From Lumbricus terrestris (lineage: Eukaryota; Annelida; Clitellata; Crassiclitellata; Lumbricidae), in assembly GCA_949752735.1 (NCBI GenBank), contig OX457036.1, positions 82,200,005 to 82,264,004 of the forward strand: a stretch of 64,000 bases of DNA. Reading direction: 5' to 3'. Every line of letters begins with the position of its first letter. The first letter of the stretch is position 1. Below the pieces are notes generated by a model. It searched no databases. It was not told where the DNA came from and saw only the letters and a list, made by a program, of their open reading frames with translations. This document shows positions 34,751 to 45,075 of the stretch, piece by piece. Position numbers and translations under genes: made by a program.

Positions 34751-36410
34751 CTCCGATCAGAGCAAACAATGTGACTCTTGGGATAGGCACGATGGACAAC
34801 CGCACCTGGTTATTTGCGAATTGGGACTAGTTTTCAGGTAAGTAGGTTCTTTGTTTCGAAACGCTGTCGGCTACCGTCAAGCGTCGCTGATTCTTACTCC
34901 ACCCGGTGCCATTAAGTTGCTCTCCTGATGATGCCCGTGACGGCACAAGCGCTGCGCAGACTCTGCAACTGGTCATTGTTGATGGCATCATCGGCTGCTT
35001 GACCATTCTCAGCAGCCAATACTCAATTGTCCATCGATTCCTGACCTCGGCGCAGCCAAACGGCGACTGGACGCTCGAAGCGCATCACCGTCACGATGAC
35101 CTCGTTGTCACGGTAACCCTGTTGCTATGGTAACCTTGCTGTCATGGGAACCTCAGATGAGAACGAGCTGTCATAAGCCGTCATTGCGATCAGCAGAGCT
35201 TTTGCCATCGGATGATCAGCACGGAACCAGTGTTCATCACTTCCTCTACAGACAAAACATTGAAGTTCCTTCTGAATGCTTAAGTTTTTTAAAGGGGAGA
35301 GAAGACCAGAATTAAAACACCCGTTTTTCTTGGCGTGGCTATGAAGCGGCAGGTTATCTAGTAGATAGCAATTCAAATTTCCAACCGTATCCACGTTGAG
35401 TATTTTTTGGAGTTTTTCTCTTAAAACTCTAGTTGGACAATTGGAAATTATTCGTCGAAGTGAATATCTTGTCGTCCAATCAAACTGAATGTTAATTCGA
35501 AACTCGATTTCATGGTCGAACGTTCACGACCTCATCTCTCTCGTTTGGAGTATTTATTAGGAATTAGGAGTAATTAGGAATTAGAGGACGCCATGAAGAA
35601 ATCCGAGTCAACGATTTCGCCTTCAATGTCCGGTGACCAGACGAAGACATCGAAACACTACCAGGGTAAGAGGAATACAACATTATTTATGCGCTATAGA
35701 AGTCATTTACATCATATCACATGGATCTCTAATGTTGCAACCTTCCATAACAAGGATGAAGGTTTCGCGCAAATTTCGTTCTGTGTATCTTAGAAGACTT
35801 AGATCATGGAAGTAATACAAGGATGAGTCTGCTGCCCTGTTTCATTGGTTTGGCAACCATCTTACAAGACTTAAATTTAAAAAAAAGTACTAATGACCGT
35901 TTTTGTGGCCCAGTAAGGCGCAATAGTTGAATCAATAGTAATTTAAAATTATCTTTGTTTTCAATCGCAAGGTTTGAATGGACCAAATGCAATCTTTAGC
36001 AGGTTCCTAACCGAGGAAGATAGTCTTCACTTCAGCCAAGATGAATACATGACATTATAAGTTGTCCCTTGCAAATGGCCAGAGACCCTGCAGAGGTAGG
36101 CTACTCGATCGTTCCCTTTGTTGTCTCCGTAAAGTCCGTGTAGTGCCGCGAGTACATAGGCCTAGGCAGCGACCTACGTACGGGTAAGCTCACATCAGAT
36201 AGCGGCGCAATGCAGACTATCATGCTATAGCAAGAACAAAGAATCTCATCTTCCTTTGATAATGTAGCGCTAACGAGAAGCTTCAACAGTCTATAGATGA
36301 GGAACCCTTGAAGGAATTGATTGAGATAATGTCAAGATATATACAACGTGAGTGTGGCCAGATGACTTTCTACAAACAATCAGAATACCAATTAAAAAGA
36401 AACCAAAATA
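34750..36410. other. Intergenic, no gene supported
   Basis: A GC-richer segment at 34890-35140 has open frames on both strands without recognisable domains. The rest is AT-rich and featureless by eye. Confidence 0.4.
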
Positions 36411-36559
36411 CAACATCTTGTGAAGAACACAGAACCATTAGCTTACTCACCCATGCATAAAAATCATGGTACGCATACTGGCAAAGAGAGTGCAGGCAAA
36501 GACGGTGTCAATAGGAGGACAGGGAGCCGATCAGTTTGTGTCCAGAAAGGGGTGTGGGA
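36411..36559 (+). pseudogene. RTE-like LINE reverse transcriptase fragment, left part
   Basis: Translation gives 'EEHRTISLLTHA' and, after a one-base shift, 'RILAKRV' and 'DQFVSRKGCG'. These match the conserved RT core order of RTE-like non-LTR elements (the 'RPISL..H..KI...IL..R' and 'QfGFrkg.gT' blocks). The sequence is interrupted exactly at the TSD gtgtggga and continues at 44918. Confidence 0.75.
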
Positions 36560-37480
36560 CATGGGCGCCCGCAGAAATTTCAGCAGAAGGGGGCAAAACA
36601 CGATGGTCGTGGACTCGTGGCTAAAACTTACTGTAGACAGAGGTTGAAAATGCAATGCAGGAAATTAGGAATATGCGTGGGTATTTTTCATAAATGGCTT
36701 TTTAGCATAGGCCTAGATGTAAAAAACGATGGAAACGGAATAAAAACTGGTAAAAAACGTCGTTTTTTCGAAAAAATAAAAAACGACCAAAAAACGATAA
36801 AAAAACGGAAACGGTAAATAATTTGACTTTGCTACATCTAAAATCGCATTTTAACCTTGGAAACATTGATTAGGAACCTACTACACGCAGGCTATCTCTT
36901 AAATGATGATGTTAAACGATGAACTAATGACTTTAGTTAGCTGAATCCTTGAGAGTTGGCGAAAAACATAAGGAATATCATAAAAAAATTACAAATGAAG
37001 TTAAAGAAAAAATAAAAAACGATAAAAAACGATGGGAAAAATAAAAAACGAAAAAAACGACTTTTTTTGGGAGAGAATAAAAAACGGAAAAAAACGTTTT
37101 TTACAACTATGCTTTTTAGTGTAGTTTTCTCACCTTCGCGTTTTTAATAATTAAATTATACTCCCCGCTGAAGAAACTATTCGTATAAAAAAAATTAAAT
37201 ATGAATAGTTTCTTTAGCGGGAAGAGGAGCTGAGGTGCAGAGTAGGCCTGCTGTCAAGGTGAGTGTCATTTAAATAGGATTGGAAGGTGGAAGATCCGAG
37301 AATCAGATGAGTAGCGGTATGAATTCTATTGAACAGACGAGACGACAGTTTTAGGTGGAACCCAATGGTCATGTTTACAGTTTTTAGCAAGAGCTTGATA
37401 ATGCAAGGCAGAAAATTAAAAGTATTTTTTATTTTATAAGGGTTTCTAAACGCAGATTTCTTAGTTTCACTTTGTCCATC

Positions 37481-38001
37481 TGTGAGCTGATCCCTCACGC
37501 CTTTCCAGTCTCTTCCAATTGTTCAGTAGCGCAGCCTATAGGCCTAACCTAAATGACTGTACTGAGGTAGCTAATGGCTAGTTTATAAGTGTCTAAAGTT
37601 CTTTAACTTGTTTACTTAAAACAACGATCGGTTTCTTGTATTCAGTTTCTTCAAATCTCCAAAAGTTGCAATCAACACAAAATTCACCAACAACGGCAAA
37701 CAATTCAAAGATACGACAGAAACGCCATCTTATTAACTCTTCCTTCAAAACACTACCCCTTCTACACCTGACTAGCACACCTACATACGCCTATCTCACT
37801 CTTAGCGTACACTCTTCCTTCAGCCGCTCTGTCCGTCTGTCTGTCCCTCTCTGTCTTTCTCTCTGTCTCTGTCTCTCTCGCTCTCCGGCGACGTCGCGCC
37901 GCTGCAACTTTCCCGCCACCCAGGCACCTGGCCTTCCTTAGCTGTACGCTCTTGCATAACAATTAGCTGACCATTATAATGCTATACAAAATTAGCTTAC
38001 A
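37481..38001 (-). repeat. 3' LTR of the Gmr1-like element
   Basis: 521 bp, starting TGTGAGCTGA and ending AGCTTACA on the plus strand. It pairs with 44265-44786. It includes a (TGTC)-rich stretch at about 37828-37880, which also occurs in its partner. Confidence 0.95.
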
Positions 38002-38004
38002 TTA

Positions 38005-38023
38005 CCTCTTTCCTTTCTTTTAA
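38005..38023 (-). promoter_or_regulatory. Polypurine tract of the Gmr1-like element
   Basis: The minus strand reads AAAAGAAAGGAAAGAGG a few bases upstream of the 3' LTR. This is a typical plus-strand primer and confirms minus orientation. Confidence 0.7.
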
Positions 38024-38118
38024 AGAGAGCTAATTATCTTTAAAAATTAGCGAACGTACCTTAATTAAAACAATGCAAACAATTCTTAATATAGCCTAAC
38101 ATCAGAAAACATCTTACG

Positions 38119-39165
38119 CTACAGTCTAGACAAACAATCAGCTACTACATTCAGTTTACCTTTCTTGTAGTTCAACAGAATGTCAAAATTTTGCAACGAT
38201 AATGACCATCTGACTAACTTAGCAGATTTCGACATTGATTCAGTCAAATAAACTAAAGGATTATGGTCTGTAAACACATTGATTTTAGAACCAATAATAA
38301 TTTCTTTCAACTTGTTTAAAGCCCAAATGATGGCATAGGCTTCCTTCTCAATCGTCGCCCATCTCCTCTGGGTATCTGTCAGCTTCTGACTGATAAATGA
38401 AACAGGACGTTCTATCCCTTCATGGTCCACCTGTGACAGAACAGCTCCCACAGCAAAATCACTGCTATCACAGTACAAATTAAATGGTTTGCCAACCTCA
38501 AACATATATAGAACCACATTTGACAATACAATCTGTTTCAGTGAATCAAAGGATTTCTGATGTGTCTCAGTCCAAACAATGTTTTCAGGTACTTTCTTAC
38601 TGGTTAAGTCTGTCAATGGTTTAGCAATTTCAGCAAAATTACAAATAAATTGTCTGTAAAACCCAAAAAATCCTAAGACCTGTTTCACTTGCTTTTTCGC
38701 TTCAGGTTTCTTCAAATTAATCAAACTGTCAATCCTATCCGGATTCATCATCTTCTTCCCTGATCCTATAAGGTGACCGATGAATTTCACCTCACTCTTA
38801 CCAAACACACATTTCTTCAAGTTCAGCGTTACATTATGCAGTCTTATTTGTTTCAAAAACAATTCCAAATGTTTTAAATGAATGTCCCAATCATCAGAAT
38901 GTACAGCAATGTCATCAACATATGGTTCAGTGAATTCATGAATCGGTTGCAAAATCATATTTATCGCTTTTACAAAAGTCCGTCCAGAGTTAATCATTCC
39001 AAAAGGAACACGCGTAAATTCGTACAGTCCATTATGTGTAACAAACGCAGTCTTCCATTGATCACTCTTCTTTACAGGACAAGTCCAATAGGCACTGCGA
39101 CAGTCCATAACGGAAATAAACTTGGATTTCCCGACTTTGCTCAGGACATCATTGACGATTGGCAT
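38119..39165 (-). pseudogene. Gmr1-like pol, C-terminal part: reverse transcriptase palm, thumb and RNase H
   Basis: A 348-codon frame that continues the RT after a frameshift. It begins at the 'MPIVNDVLSKVG' block. F55GMINS is the block before the catalytic loop. Y82-V-D-D carries the two catalytic aspartates of RNA-dependent DNA polymerase. 'GFFGFYRQFI' (166-175) is the thumb block. RNase H follows with D233 in 'YCDSSDFAVG', E273/E275 in 'IEKEAYAI' and 'FTDHNPL' (298-304). The frame ends at 'ADCLSRL', the usual end of the RNase H region, and pol ends there with no integrase downstream. The upstream RT part is in a different frame (39141-41951), so this copy cannot make a complete polymerase without frameshifting. 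Confidence 0.9.
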
Positions 39166-41951
39166 AGGATATCTACACTGTTCTCAGTAAAAGAGTTAAT
39201 GTATCTGTAGTCGCACGCCAGTCTCAAGGATCCATCCTTCTTTTTGACAATGACAAGTGGACTTGCCATTCTGCTTGACGATGGTTGAATGATGTTTTCT
39301 TTCAGCATCTCTTGTATTTGTCTTTCCACTTCTGCACGGTATATTAATGGTATGCGATATGCCATGAACTCTCTTTCTCGAAAGTCAGGTTTCAACACCA
39401 CTTCATGTTCTATTAATGTGCATAGTCCGGGTTTGTCAGAAAATCTGTCTGCATAACGATTTAGTATTTCAAGCAATTGTTTCTGTTGATCGCTCGTAAG
39501 GTGTCCAATTTGTTCATAATCCAATTGGAGAGATTTCTGTTTTGTCTCTGAGTGGTCTTCTTTCAGTGGTATTTCTACAACTGATCCGAATTCGTCATCC
39601 TCTTCCACGATCAGACCACACGACAATGATCTTGTGATGAACTTTCTCATCTTGTTGGCATGAACAATCCGTCGCCCACTTTCATTCATGTCCACGAGAT
39701 ACGAATATTTGGATCTTCTTTGCAAGACAGTACATGGACCATGCCATCGTGAGATCAGTTTATTGGTTGACGTTGGATACAACACGATGACGTTTTCTCC
39801 TGGTTCGAATTCTTTATCTTTTGCTCTTTTGTTATATTGACTGGCATATTGTTTTTGTTTTTCATCAGCACAACTCTCAGCGAATGTCAATGCTTTTTCC
39901 ATGTCTGCTCGTAAATTCTTCAAATACTTTGCCGGCTGCACTCCAATGTTCGGTGGTAAATTTATCTCTTTGGTCCAGCTTTCTTTAAGAATGGTTAGTG
40001 GCCCTCTCGGCAACTTTCCGTAGACCAGCAGATATGGTGCCACTCCTGTAGTTGCATTTGGCACTTCTCTCAATGCCCAGACGGTAAATGGAATGATTTT
40101 ATGCCACTGTCTCAAATTTTCCACAATGACATGATGAACCATCTTCTTGAACGTTTGGTTCCATCTCTCCACTATTCCGGCCGCTTCTGGATGTCCTGGC
40201 GAATCAAATCGAGGACAACATCCCATCAATTTCAGAAATTCTCTCGTTAGGCTGGCTGTAAAATTTGTTCCTCTATCACTCGTTATCACTGACGGAACTC
40301 CTACATCCATGAACAGTTTCATCAGAGCTTCGCATACAACCTTAGCAGTCAATGACTTCATCAAAAAGATTGTCGGCCATCTTGTACATGAATCTACGAT
40401 GCACAAGCAATATTTATGTCCTGCTGCTGACGTCGGTTCGATTGGTCCTACGACGTCCATTGTCATTCTGCGGAACGGAACATCTTCCCTTGGTATTGGT
40501 GTAATCGGTACTCGATCCATCACCAAACTTCGTGCTTTCAACTGACACTTCTCACAGGACTTGCAGAACTTCATCACATCTTTACGCATCCTTGGCCACA
40601 CAAAAGACAACTTGATACGTTCTCTTGTCTTCTCTTCTCCCAAGTGTCCGCCGAATACTGACTCGTGTGCCAATTCCATCACCTGAATTCTTCTTTCCTT
40701 CGGCAACACCAACTGGTACACCAACTGATCCAACATTTGATGCCTCTTATACATCAGCCCATTCACCACACTAAACTCTGATCCTTTGTCTTCAGCTATC
40801 TTCCACCACGACTTCAGTGACTCGTCATTTCTCTGCTGTTCTTCAAATTTCTTTGCATCTGCCAGTTGTCTTTCATCATTCGTATTCTCAGCAAACAAAT
40901 CTCTCAGACTCGTATCCACTTCACTATCGCTTCCAGACCCATCATAATCATCACGCTCACATGCAACCATCTCTTCTATTTCATTGTTCCCGGATGTTAC
41001 TCCTTCTTCTTCTTCTTGAACACTTTGCTCATCCTCGCTTTCTGTGTCATCATCTGGCAAACTTTCATTTAGCTTTTCCTCTTCTCCTTCTTCCACTTCT
41101 CTTCTCCGACTCTGTGCTCTCGTAGTCACATTCGCTTGTAGTTCTTCTTGCAGCACATTCACTGGTGGAGTCTCTTTCAGTTCTGCGATTATCTCTGGAT
41201 GTAGCAAGAACTTTTCTTTGTTATCCTTACACAAAACTGCCGGAATGCTGGCACATACCAAGGTTAAATATGGCGCAATATTGACTTCCTTGTCTTTCAA
41301 ATTTCCTCCTACGTTATGACAACTCATCCGCACTTCTATTTTCACTAATTTAGCTGGAATGGGCTCTCCAGCGACACATTGCAAATGTACCCTGCCAATT
41401 TCTTCTACGATTGCTCCTTTCAACAATTCTTCATTGATTACTGGAATCTCAGTACCAGAGTCAATCAATGCTTGGACCTGCACGGGATGACAACTGTCAT
41501 CATTTCCACGTATCTCTACATTCACGTGCTGTAGTAAAGTCTTCTTCATACGTTGACAATCATCTTTACTTTCAGTTTCTCGACCAATTTCTGTGATGGG
41601 AGCAGACTTTACCACTTCTCTCTGTATAGTCTGTATAGTAAACTGAGGCGTGCACTTCATGACTGACTTCACTTCCGTTTCGCGGTGGTCTTGTTCTTCC
41701 AGCTGATTAGGTGCATTCATTACTTGAATCTGATTTACTCTGAGGTTTTCTGCACTTCGACTAAATCTATTTCTCAGATTTGTCATTCTGGGTGTTACTT
41801 GGCAATCCTTCACCAAATGTGTGTCTGACTGGCAATTATGGCATCGTTTCCTTGCAATACTTCTCTGTTCGGTGCTCTCCCGCCTGTAATTGTTGTACGG
41901 AGTGTATGCTGCATTGCCTTCTCTTTGGCGTCCCATCACTGGAGTTCGCAT
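39141..41951 (-). CDS. Gmr1-like pol, N-terminal part: zinc knuckle, protease, integrase, start of RT
   Basis: A 936-codon frame (first Met at 41951; the open frame extends upstream to the amber codon at 42072). C37-C40-H45-C50 is a CCHC zinc knuckle. D164-S-G is the retropepsin active site. The acidic region at about 270-370 has no known fold. At about 424-470 is the integrase zinc-binding region (H..H, then CKSCEKC). The catalytic triad is D499-D559-E595, with the canonical 35-residue spacing between the second Asp and the Glu. After a basic integrase C-terminal region the RT begins ('IQPSSSRMASPLVIVKKKDG', 'CDYRYIN') and runs out of frame about 24 codons later. Integrase before RT is the notable order. 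The frame is otherwise undamaged. Confidence 0.92.
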   Translation of the reverse strand: MRTPVMGRQREGNAAYTPYNNYRRESTEQRSIARKRCHNCQSDTHLVKDCQVTPRMTNLRNRFSRSAENLRVNQIQVMNAPNQLEEQDHRETEVKSVMKCTPQFTIQTIQREVVKSAPITEIGRETESKDDCQRMKKTLLQHVNVEIRGNDDSCHPVQVQALIDSGTEIPVINEELLKGAIVEEIGRVHLQCVAGEPIPAKLVKIEVRMSCHNVGGNLKDKEVNIAPYLTLVCASIPAVLCKDNKEKFLLHPEIIAELKETPPVNVLQEELQANVTTRAQSRRREVEEGEEEKLNESLPDDDTESEDEQSVQEEEEGVTSGNNEIEEMVACERDDYDGSGSDSEVDTSLRDLFAENTNDERQLADAKKFEEQQRNDESLKSWWKIAEDKGSEFSVVNGLMYKRHQMLDQLVYQLVLPKERRIQVMELAHESVFGGHLGEEKTRERIKLSFVWPRMRKDVMKFCKSCEKCQLKARSLVMDRVPITPIPREDVPFRRMTMDVVGPIEPTSAAGHKYCLCIVDSCTRWPTIFLMKSLTAKVVCEALMKLFMDVGVPSVITSDRGTNFTASLTREFLKLMGCCPRFDSPGHPEAAGIVERWNQTFKKMVHHVIVENLRQWHKIIPFTVWALREVPNATTGVAPYLLVYGKLPRGPLTILKESWTKEINLPPNIGVQPAKYLKNLRADMEKALTFAESCADEKQKQYASQYNKRAKDKEFEPGENVIVLYPTSTNKLISRWHGPCTVLQRRSKYSYLVDMNESGRRIVHANKMRKFITRSLSCGLIVEEDDEFGSVVEIPLKEDHSETKQKSLQLDYEQIGHLTSDQQKQLLEILNRYADRFSDKPGLCTLIEHEVVLKPDFREREFMAYRIPLIYRAEVERQIQEMLKENIIQPSSSRMASPLVIVKKKDGSLRLACDYRYINSFTENSVDILCQSSMMS

Positions 41952-42071
41952 GTAGATTTGTCTGTCCCCCGTTGCCTCTTTTCTTTCTTGCCCAAACTGT
42001 CTTCCAGGATAACTATCTTTCCTTACTTCATTACTCCTGGCTTGGTTTCCTGTTTCTTTGCTATTATTGTT

Positions 42072-42074
42072 CTA
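42072..42074 (-). other. In-frame amber codon between gag and pol
   Basis: The gag frame ends in TAG here, and the next codons (AAC AAT AAT AGC AAA) stay open in the same frame through to the pol start. Gag (first base 43820) and pol (41951) share a frame. The codon falls between the capsid-like domain and the zinc knuckle. It could be a readthrough signal or a simple nonsense mutation of a single Gag-Pol frame; the sequence cannot decide. Confidence 0.85.
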
Positions 42075-43820
42075 CCTGCTTTGCTTTGAACTATTACCCC
42101 ATGCCTCATATTTCGGTTTATCGTGAAACATTACACCAATTCGATTATTTACATGTATGTCTGCGAGATCTGCAACGTTACTAGCTTCCAAGCATTCAGT
42201 ACCCTCTTTTGCAAGTACAAACTGTAGTGGACCCGGTGGTAGACATTCTTTCAACTTATCCGCCACCAACAGATCAAACAACTTCTCATAGTTTTTGCCC
42301 ACTCGCCTACTTCTGACATAATAGTTCAACAAATTCTTCAATCTGGCTGTAAACATAGTGTATGTCTCTTCTGCCGTTTTCTTCGCATCTACAAATCGTG
42401 ATCGATATTCTCTCGCTGCCAATTTAAATTCTTTCAGTAAATGCTCTTTCACGACATCGTAATTGTCTAGATCATCAAAAGACAATCGGTTTAGCACTGT
42501 TCTCGCTCTTGGTGTCATTAGTGGCAACAGCAATTTGACCCAAAACTGCTTTTCCACCGTAAAACTGTTGAAGGCATTCTCAACTGTCTCAAAATATAAT
42601 GGTACTTCCATCATATCATATGGCATCTTAGGTAACACGTGTTTCATTGCATCACCTATCTTCTTAATCTTAGACACCATTGTCTCACTTTCTCGGATCC
42701 TATTTTGTTCTGACTCCTCTCGGCTCCTTCTATCGTCTTCGTCTCTTTTCTTCAGTCTATTTCGATCTTCTTCTCTACGCAATCCTTCTTGTTCTATCTT
42801 CTGCTGCAACAATTCTAGCTGCTTTCTGCGTTCCTCCTTTTCAATAGCCATTTCTCTGAGCTGTGCTTCCTTAAGAGCGAGTTTCTTTTGTTCCAATTGT
42901 ACTTGTTCTTCCCTTTCTCTTTCCGCTCTTTCCAGACTTTCTTTCTCCATTTTCATTTCTTCCTGTCGAATTTCTTCCGCTTTTTCTAATTCTGCCAAAC
43001 GCATAGCTTCCTTGTCTTCTTCACGAGCCTTTTGCTCTTCGATCTGTTGTTTCCGTAGTTCTTCATCACTTTTCCTTGCTCTCTCGTATTCTATCATTAA
43101 TTCCATCCTTCTTCGTTCTGCTTCGTCACGATCTTTTTTCAGTTGTTCTAACTGAAGTTGGAACTGCTGCTTCTGCATTTCTATCTCTTCTTGTCTCATC
43201 CTTTCTGCTTTTTCTGTTCTTACTTTTTCCTCTAGTCGAATTTTTTCTAATCGTTCTATCTCTTCTTGTCTTCGTCGTTCCTCTTTTTCTTTCTCCTCTT
43301 GTCTCCGTTCTTTCTCTTCTTGCCTGCGTTGCTCCTCTTTTTCTTTCTCTTCTTGTTTCCGTTCTTTCTCTTCTTGCCTACGTTGCTCCTCTTTTTCCTG
43401 TCTGATTTTTTCTGATCGCTCTGCTCGTTCTTTCTCCTCTTGCCTACGTTGCTCCTCTTTTTCTTTCTCTTCTTGCCTACGTTGCTCCTCTTTTTCTTTC
43501 TCTTCTTGCCTACGTTGCTCCTCTTTTTCTTTCTCTTCTTGCCTACGTTGCTCCTCCTTCATCATCATAAATTGTATCAACGCCTCCATAGACATCGGTG
43601 CCTGTGGTTTTTCAACTGGCTTCTCCTCAGCCCCACCAACCGCACCTTTCTCTTCAGCTTCCTTTTTAAGCCAAACCTCAGCTAAGGCTTCCATCAAATT
43701 TTCCCTAGACATCACATCAACTTCTTCCACATCTAGACCGGCTTCAATTAGATATTTTATTATTCGATCAGAAGCCATCTTTTTTATATTTGCTCGTTTT
43801 TGTTCTGTAAGTTTCTCCAT
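42072..43820 (-). CDS. Gmr1-like Gag, 582 aa, with tandem-repeat coiled coil
   Basis: The start ATG is at 43820. Residues about 1-55 form a short helical, SAP-like segment ('SDRIIKYLIEAGLDVEEV'). Residues about 80-390 are an almost uninterrupted charged coiled coil, its first part built from an 11-residue repeat (EEQRRQEEKEK; 33-bp DNA repeat at about 43310-43560). About 400-570 is the capsid-like Gag domain, with blocks 'DMMEVPLYFETVENAF' and 'EYRSRFVDAKKTAEETY'. The zinc knuckle is not in this frame segment but just after the amber stop. The product should form the element's particle. The plus-strand frames opposite are shadows. Confidence 0.88.
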   Translation of the reverse strand: MEKLTEQKRANIKKMASDRIIKYLIEAGLDVEEVDVMSRENLMEALAEVWLKKEAEEKGAVGGAEEKPVEKPQAPMSMEALIQFMMMKEEQRRQEEKEKEEQRRQEEKEKEEQRRQEEKEKEEQRRQEEKERAERSEKIRQEKEEQRRQEEKERKQEEKEKEEQRRQEEKERRQEEKEKEERRRQEEIERLEKIRLEEKVRTEKAERMRQEEIEMQKQQFQLQLEQLKKDRDEAERRRMELMIEYERARKSDEELRKQQIEEQKAREEDKEAMRLAELEKAEEIRQEEMKMEKESLERAEREREEQVQLEQKKLALKEAQLREMAIEKEERRKQLELLQQKIEQEGLRREEDRNRLKKRDEDDRRSREESEQNRIRESETMVSKIKKIGDAMKHVLPKMPYDMMEVPLYFETVENAFNSFTVEKQFWVKLLLPLMTPRARTVLNRLSFDDLDNYDVVKEHLLKEFKLAAREYRSRFVDAKKTAEETYTMFTARLKNLLNYYVRSRRVGKNYEKLFDLLVADKLKECLPPGPLQFVLAKEGTECLEASNVADLADIHVNNRIGVMFHDKPKYEAWGNSSKQSR

Positions 43821-44089
43821 CTTACTTCTTTACTTCAGTGATTTACGTGAGGAAATCGAGGGAGTGGCTATGATTTTTGTGATTGGTTGACTTCAATTCT
43901 TATTGTTCCTCGAATAAACAAGCAAGTTTTGTATACCTCTCTCTGGCGTTGCGTTGTCGTAATGTCGTTCGTATGCCCGTTGTATCTTCTCACCAGCTGC
44001 TCGGATGCTCGAAATGTTTCTCCGGTCGATTAGATGCTCAGTTTCCTTCTCCCGTGTGGTCGGCTCCTCGTATTGTTTCGATATTCCGT

Positions 44090-44240
44090 CGTCCGTAAAC
44101 TGACTTCGATATCCCTCCGAGCGTAAACTTCGATTCAAAATCCACTGTGCGTAACTTCGATTCAAATATCCCTCCGACCGTTAGCTTGGATACGTTATAC
44201 CACCGTTCGTAAATATTCCTCCGACCGTAAACTTGGATTG
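44090..44240. repeat. Short direct repeats in the Gmr1-like leader
   Basis: Between the gag start and the PBS, 'cgtaaacttcgatt' / 'cgtaacttcgattcaaa' / 'cgtaaacttggatt' style units recur about six times, each near 'ccctccga' or 'ccgcc'. This is the untranslated leader of the element. Confidence 0.65.
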
Positions 44241-44260
44241 ACTATCCCGCCGCTGCCACC
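44241..44260 (-). promoter_or_regulatory. Primer binding site of the Gmr1-like element
   Basis: Four bases inside the 5' LTR the minus strand reads GGTGGCAGCGGCGGGATAG, preceded by T, giving the TGG that pairs with a tRNA CCA end. The tRNA type is not determined. Confidence 0.65.
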
Positions 44261-44264
44261 AAAA

Positions 44265-44786
44265 TGTGAGCTGGTCCCTCACGCCTTTCCAGTCTCTTCC
44301 AATTGTTCAGTAGCGCAGCCTATAGGCCTAACCTAAATGACTGTACTGAGGTAGCCAAATGGCTAGTTTATAAGTGTCTAAAGTTCTTTAACTTGTTTAC
44401 TTAAAACAACGATCGGTTTCTTGTATTCAGTTTCTTTAAATCTCCAAAAGTTGCAATCAACACAAAATTCACCAACAACGGCAAACAATTCAAAGATACG
44501 ACAGAAACGCCATCTTATTAACTCTTCCTTCAAAACACTACCCCTTCTACACCTGACTAGCACACCTACATACGCCTATCTCACTCTTAGCGTACACTCT
44601 TCCTTCAGCCGCTCTGTCCGTCTGTCTGTCCCTCTCTGTCTTTCTCTCTGTCTCTGTCTCTCTCGCTCTCCGGCGACGTCGCGCCGCTGCAACTTTCCCG
44701 CCACCCAGGCACCTGGCCTTCCTTAGCTGTACGCTCTTGCATAACAATTAGCTGACCATTATAATGCTATACAAAATTAGCTTACA
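44265..44786 (-). repeat. 5' LTR of the Gmr1-like element
   Basis: 522 bp, the pair of 37481-38001. Differences seen by eye: ctgatccc versus ctggtccc, 'gtagctaatgg' versus 'gtagccaaatgg', and 'ttcaaatc' versus 'ttaaatc'-type changes. The low divergence suggests a fairly recent insertion. Confidence 0.95.
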
Positions 44787-44917
44787 CCATCATTAGTATC
44801 ATTTATTCGCTAATGCGACGAAATTTGTTAAAAACCCAAAGTAGTAACTTAACAAATAGGTATCAGTTTTCTAGAGGAGGCATGTGCCCCTCTTGCCCCT
44901 GTGTGCGGGCGCCCATG

Positions 44918-45075
44918 GTGTGGGAACAGGAGATGCAATTGGAACATTAAGAGCTATATAGCAGAAAGGAGCTACCATGCAGAATGGACAAGATGTATAC
45001 ATTTATTTATAGACTATGAAAAAGCATTTGACAGAGTTAATTTGAGGAAGCTATAGAAGAAGAAGTTGGAGGTGA
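44918..45075 (+). pseudogene. RTE-like LINE reverse transcriptase fragment, right part
   Basis: After the hAT-like element the LINE continues with 'GTGDAIG', then a frame change, then 'IDYEKAFDRVNLRKL' (about 45007-45052), the RT motif 'DyeKAFDrv' of non-LTR elements. Together with 36411-36559 it is one broken RT core copy. Confidence 0.75.

Larger units (their letters stand above)
37481..44786 (-). mobile_element. Gmr1-like Ty3/gypsy retrotransposon, 7.3 kb, TSD ccatc
   Basis: LTRs at 37481-38001 (521 bp) and 44265-44786 (522 bp) differ by a one-base indel and a few substitutions, with TG...CA ends. A perfect 5-bp TSD, ccatc, lies at 37476-37480 and 44787-44791. It reads on the minus strand: PBS, gag (42072-43820), an in-frame amber codon, zinc knuckle, protease, integrase, RT, RNase H, PPT. 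Integrase upstream of RT is the Ty1/copia-like order, which among Ty3/gypsy-type elements marks the Gmr1 group. A frameshift in RT makes this copy defective. Confidence 0.93.
36560..44917. mobile_element. hAT-like element inserted in the RTE-like LINE, TSD gtgtggga
   Basis: Terminal inverted repeats CATGGGCGCCCGCA are flanked by a perfect 8-bp duplication, gtgtggga (36552-36559 and 44918-44925). Its own sequence is only about 1.05 kb (36560-37480 and 44792-44917) and non-coding, with an A-rich stretch at 36720-37110 of reiterated 'aaaaaacgataaaaaacg'. A Gmr1-like LTR retrotransposon occupies the rest. Confidence 0.93.

Noticed and set aside
42463..43685. Ser/Leu/Phe-rich plus-strand frames
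   Set aside because: They are the antisense of the Gmr1-like Gag coiled coil.
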